Shown here: positions 61,513-64,000 of the stretch, piece by piece | How the letters are laid out: each line of letters begins with the position of its first letter | Numbering within the stretch: the first letter of the stretch is position 1 | From: Conchocele bisecta | Lineage: Eukaryota > Mollusca > Bivalvia > Lucinida > Thyasiridae | Direction: 5' to 3' | NCBI GenBank assembly: GCA_029237695.1 | Contig: CM055275.1 | Span: 5,633,131-5,697,130, forward strand | Length of the DNA: 64,000 nucleotides | Program-made: the position numbers and the translations under genes | Notes under the pieces: generated by a model | What the model saw: the letters and a program-made list of their open reading frames with translations, nothing else | Database searches by the model: none | Told to the model about the DNA's origin: nothing

Positions 61513-61633
61513 ATTAAAGGTACATTCCCACTCAGTAGGCACAACGTGTTCTTTATATCAGAGACATCTGATACATTTTCTGGAAAAATAAACATGCATT
61601 CACCATTACCCCACGTATTGATTGGCATCATGA
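61513..61633 (+). mobile_element. Family J left part
   Basis: TTAAAGGTACATTCCCACTC to TATTGATTGGCATCAT; joins H without the J right end. Confidence 0.8.
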
Positions 61634-61825
61634 AAGTATCAGAACATGCAGTGTACATATAAGTAATAAAGACCATAGGCTGTTGCGTTTACTGGGGTGA
61701 CAATTCATTTGGTCTGTTTAAAGTATGCGAGGAGTCCTTCGGACTCCACGCACTTTAAACAGAACAAGATATCGTCGTTTACCCCAGTAAACGCAACAGC
61801 CCATTGTTTTATTCCTTAATTACAT
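61634..61825 (+). mobile_element. Family H hairpin half
   Basis: CATGCAGTGTACATATAAGT, GGCTGTTGCGTTTACTGGGG, GTTTAAAGTATGCGAGGAGTCC/GGACTCCACGCACTTTAAAC, CCCCAGTAAACGCAACAGCC. Confidence 0.86.
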
Positions 61826-62085
61826 ACATGTATTGAGTAATATGGAGCTACATGTACACACGCATACACACTCCTGACTATATATACACATATATATTGA
61901 ATGTGTTGTAAGCTTAGCCCTGGGGTCTTTCTTAATCCTTAGATGTATATATACATTGTAGCATGTATCGGCTTTGTATTAGCACGTCACGTGACTGACT
62001 AACATGCACTGTGCATGTTACGCGCAGTGAAACGTCGCAGTTGTGTTTATGACAAAGTGCATACTTCCAAAGGACGTTTCTGATT
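61826..62085. other. No recognisable feature
   Basis: Short AC/TA-rich stretch (61855-61900); CACGTGACTGACTAACATGC nearby. Nothing firm. Confidence 0.4.
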
Positions 62086-62456
62086 TATTATAGGAATGAA
62101 TGGCATTTTTGTGAATTTATCGGGGTATAAACTTGGAAAAGTCGCGGGAATACTGGACGAAGGCCGGAAGGCCTCGTCCAGTATTCCCGCGACTTTTCCA
62201 AGTTTACATCCCCGATAAATTCAACAAAAAGGCCATTCATTCCTTATAATTCCAGCATTTGAAATTTTAAATAAATTCATCAATTTGAAATAAATTCATC
62301 AAGAAAATGTGTTTTCTTAAGACTTATTTTAACTGCGCCTGACGGTTACGGAAAGTAGTTCGGCATGGGAGTTTACTGGGATATACATTTTGGACAGAGA
62401 CTTGCTACGGACCAATCAAATGTTAGGGAATTGTGTAAATTGTTTTGTGCTGGAAT
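62086..62456 (+). mobile_element. Family S element with complete hairpin
   Basis: AGGAATGAATGGCATTTTTG, palindrome GAAAAGTCGCGGGAATACTG...GAAGGCCGGAAGGCCTC (62134-62204), GATAAATTCAACAAAAAGGC, then the S tail through GGACAGAGACTTGCTACGG. Confidence 0.87.
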
Positions 62457-62798
62457 TATATGTCATGTGAACTATATTCGTGTTTATTTTAGCAAGTCCA
62501 TTATTTGTACTAGTATAGTGTTATACTGACTGGATCTGAATTAAGTGCAGGTTTGTCTTTCAGTTCATTTACATGTGGATGGATTAAACACACTAGTTTA
62601 CACAGACGGCCATCACACGTGTTATTTATATTGTGTTCATTGTGTATTTGTTATGCCAGTTTGTTTCTTGGCACACTGATTTTGTATCGTATAACTCGAA
62701 TATCCTTTTGAATATGTTCATGAAACTTAACGCATGCCCAACTTAAGGTATGTCGAACGCAATAGTGACAACCCTCAACTTGCTAACATGTTAGATGT
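62457..62798. other. No recognisable feature
   Basis: No repeat or coding match. Confidence 0.4.
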
Positions 62799-63304
62799 CA
62801 GGGGCGGATCTGGAGGTGGGGGGGGGTTCCGGGGTTGCACCCCCCACCCCCGTTCAGCCACGGAGTTTACATAGATCACATCTTACCACCAGTTGGAGTC
62901 TGCATTTAAATGCCGTAAAACACAGGAAAGTGAATTTCGAAGAGCTAAACAATTTATCCCGTCAACACAGTGCGTATGTGCCGTGAAACACGGTGCCGTG
63001 AAACATTTTTGATATCCAGTCAATACAATTTTTGCATTTTACAGCCATTTGTAGGTGTTGACGGGATAAATAGAATAGTAGGTTAGTGCCGTGAATGGGA
63101 AAAAATATCTGGCGCGGCACGGAAACGGGATGTGCTCGGCAGAGCCTCGCCCATCCAGTTTCCTGAGCCTTGCCAGATATTTTTTCCCATTCACGGCACT
63201 AACCTACTTATTCTCTATATGACAACCCCTTAGTTGCGAACGGTAGTTACCTTCACAACTAGACAACCCCCCACACCGTTACCCATATGATTGATCCGCC
63301 CCTG
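62799..63304. mobile_element. CAGGGGCGGATC-ended element (hAT-like) containing A
   Basis: Ends CAGGGGCGGATCTGG and GATCCGCCCCTG are inverted repeats of a type common in hAT-derived MITEs (from memory). Adjacent sequence is GATGT on both sides (62794-62798, 63305-63309), only five bases, where hAT would give eight. The interior is G/C-run rich (GGTTGCACCCCCCACCCCCG). A family A copy occupies 62952-63219. Confidence 0.72.
62952..63219 (+). mobile_element. Family A, modules A1-A2, best-preserved copy
   Basis: TTATCCCGTCAACACAGTGC to ACCTACTTATTCTCTATA. A1: GCCGTGAAACACGGTGCCGT, GATATCCAGTCAATAC, GCATTTTACAGCC, GTGTTGACGGGATA. A2: GGCGCGGCACGGAAACGGGA, GTGCTCGGCAGAGCC, mirror arm. Useful reference for the family. 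Confidence 0.92.
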
Positions 63305-63309
63305 GATGT

Positions 63310-64000
63310 CCCCTCTATTGTGTGTTGGTTCCTTATAAGCGGTAAATGGGATACACAGGCGCTTGTCTACAAACGTCAATTGTTAGCTACATATGAAAAG
63401 CAAGAACCAGCCGACAAATGAATAATGTGAGCTTAGCAACAAGGAGTAAATTCTCAGGACAACGGTATTGATTGTTATTATTATGACAGAGAGATAAATA
63501 TAATAGATGCTGCAGGAAAGGTATGTCTGTGCCAAACATTTCATTATATTAGTTGCATGCTATACACATATGCAGGTTAAATTGTCTGTGCGCGACTTCA
63601 TGTGGTGGTGAGATAGAGATTTCGAAAGAGAAAGTAGGCGGTTCCGCAAAAAAGAGGAAATAACTCATGGAAATCAATCCGCGTGACCACGTGTTTGGCA
63701 TGGATCTAGAACCGGCTTAGGTGCGATTGTCATGTTTGTGTGAATGTGGGTCAATGGGAAATCAATTGCCTGCCTCTTTCCTACACACATGTACGTAAAC
63801 TACGTCCATTGCACCACACATGTAAAGCGGCTACATGTGAAGTGTATTTTACTCCTTTCACATCCGGTGTACAACATATTACTTCCGGTCTAGACGGCAC
63901 TGCGAGTGGGATATATTTGACAATATATTGATGAATTATACTCCGTGGACGAGAGCATACGTACGTTGAGTTATACTTAGGTTCTATCATTCAGTAGTTT
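63310..64000. other. No recognisable feature
   Basis: About 690 bases of intron without listed repeats. Short open frames at 63740-63931 and on the other strand lack domains. Confidence 0.5.

Larger units (their letters stand above)
1286..64000 (+). other. First intron of the CELF-like gene (partial, at least 62.7 kb)
   Basis: No CELF exon encoding the continuation of RRM1 (CAFLTY-type RNP1) is found on either strand, and no other conserved protein is seen. Long first introns are common in CELF genes. The whole stretch is filled by the repeats listed below. A separate non-coding RNA gene within it cannot be excluded. Confidence 0.75.

Overview
This window is eukaryotic, AT-rich and repeat-dense. 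The only coding sequence I can support is the first coding exon of a CELF/Bruno-like RNA-binding protein gene (CELF3-6 type) at 973-1285 on the + strand. It ends at a consensus splice donor (AAAG|GTAAG). I found no second exon, so positions 1286-64000 read as a very large, incomplete first intron. The CELF exon, the tRNA-derived SINEs with long conserved-looking tails, the composition and the abundance of short inverted-repeat elements suggest an invertebrate, most likely a bivalve mollusc. That species call is inference.

The intron is a mosaic of non-autonomous mobile elements, nearly all built around inverted repeats. I found no transposase or reverse transcriptase. Recurrent families carry letters. 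A: chained palindromic modules, signature GTAGGTTAGTGCCGTGAATG. B: about 430 bp, ends CAAGGTGTATGATCACGTGG, 5-bp target duplications. C, D and a related pogo-like group: TA-flanked, CAGTG ends. E: GTGCAGATCCAGATCAGACT. F: CAGTAGCCTATTTCACCAAC. G and J: flanked by TTAA. H: GGCTGTTGCGTTTACTGGGG. I: GTTTCACTAAACTTCGTACG. K: ends ACGGAGCCCCGCAGGGGACG around a 21-bp variable-unit array. N: TTGATTGGCTGAGCCTGAGC. O, P, Q, R, S, T, X, Y, L and M have fewer copies.

Layout: 1-1285 gene start; 1336-5133 pogo-like, C, D, Q, G, Y and U elements; 5427-7249 three B copies, one between 85-bp direct repeats; 7566-9852 tandem duplication, large foldback, and an eleven-unit 59-bp array; 9895-17341 Y, A, O, K, G, P, E/D, N, SINEs, J and a SINE-tail array; 17513-24700 X, G/H, the large foldback T, F, P, E, a 52-bp array, M and L; 24754-31728 I, E, C, K, N, O, M, R, S and J; 31915-41809 H, S, N, F, A, P, I, J, R, B, O; 41880-48522 the 1.5-kb foldback H, B, K, A and an I array; 48661-57801 A, J, D, H, N, F, I, E, P/Q, B, O and a B-in-A nest; 57802-63304 I, X, F, K, N, J/H, S and a hAT-like element containing A. 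The last 700 bp show nothing recognisable.

The most notable pattern is that at least eleven families with unrelated ends and different target-site rules all have a near-perfect central palindrome with almost no loop. In individual copies (family O at 10577 and 40850, family B at 6889) one can see an extra inverted arm that sister copies lack. This suggests a local process that keeps creating snap-back palindromes in this genome, independent of any one transposon family.
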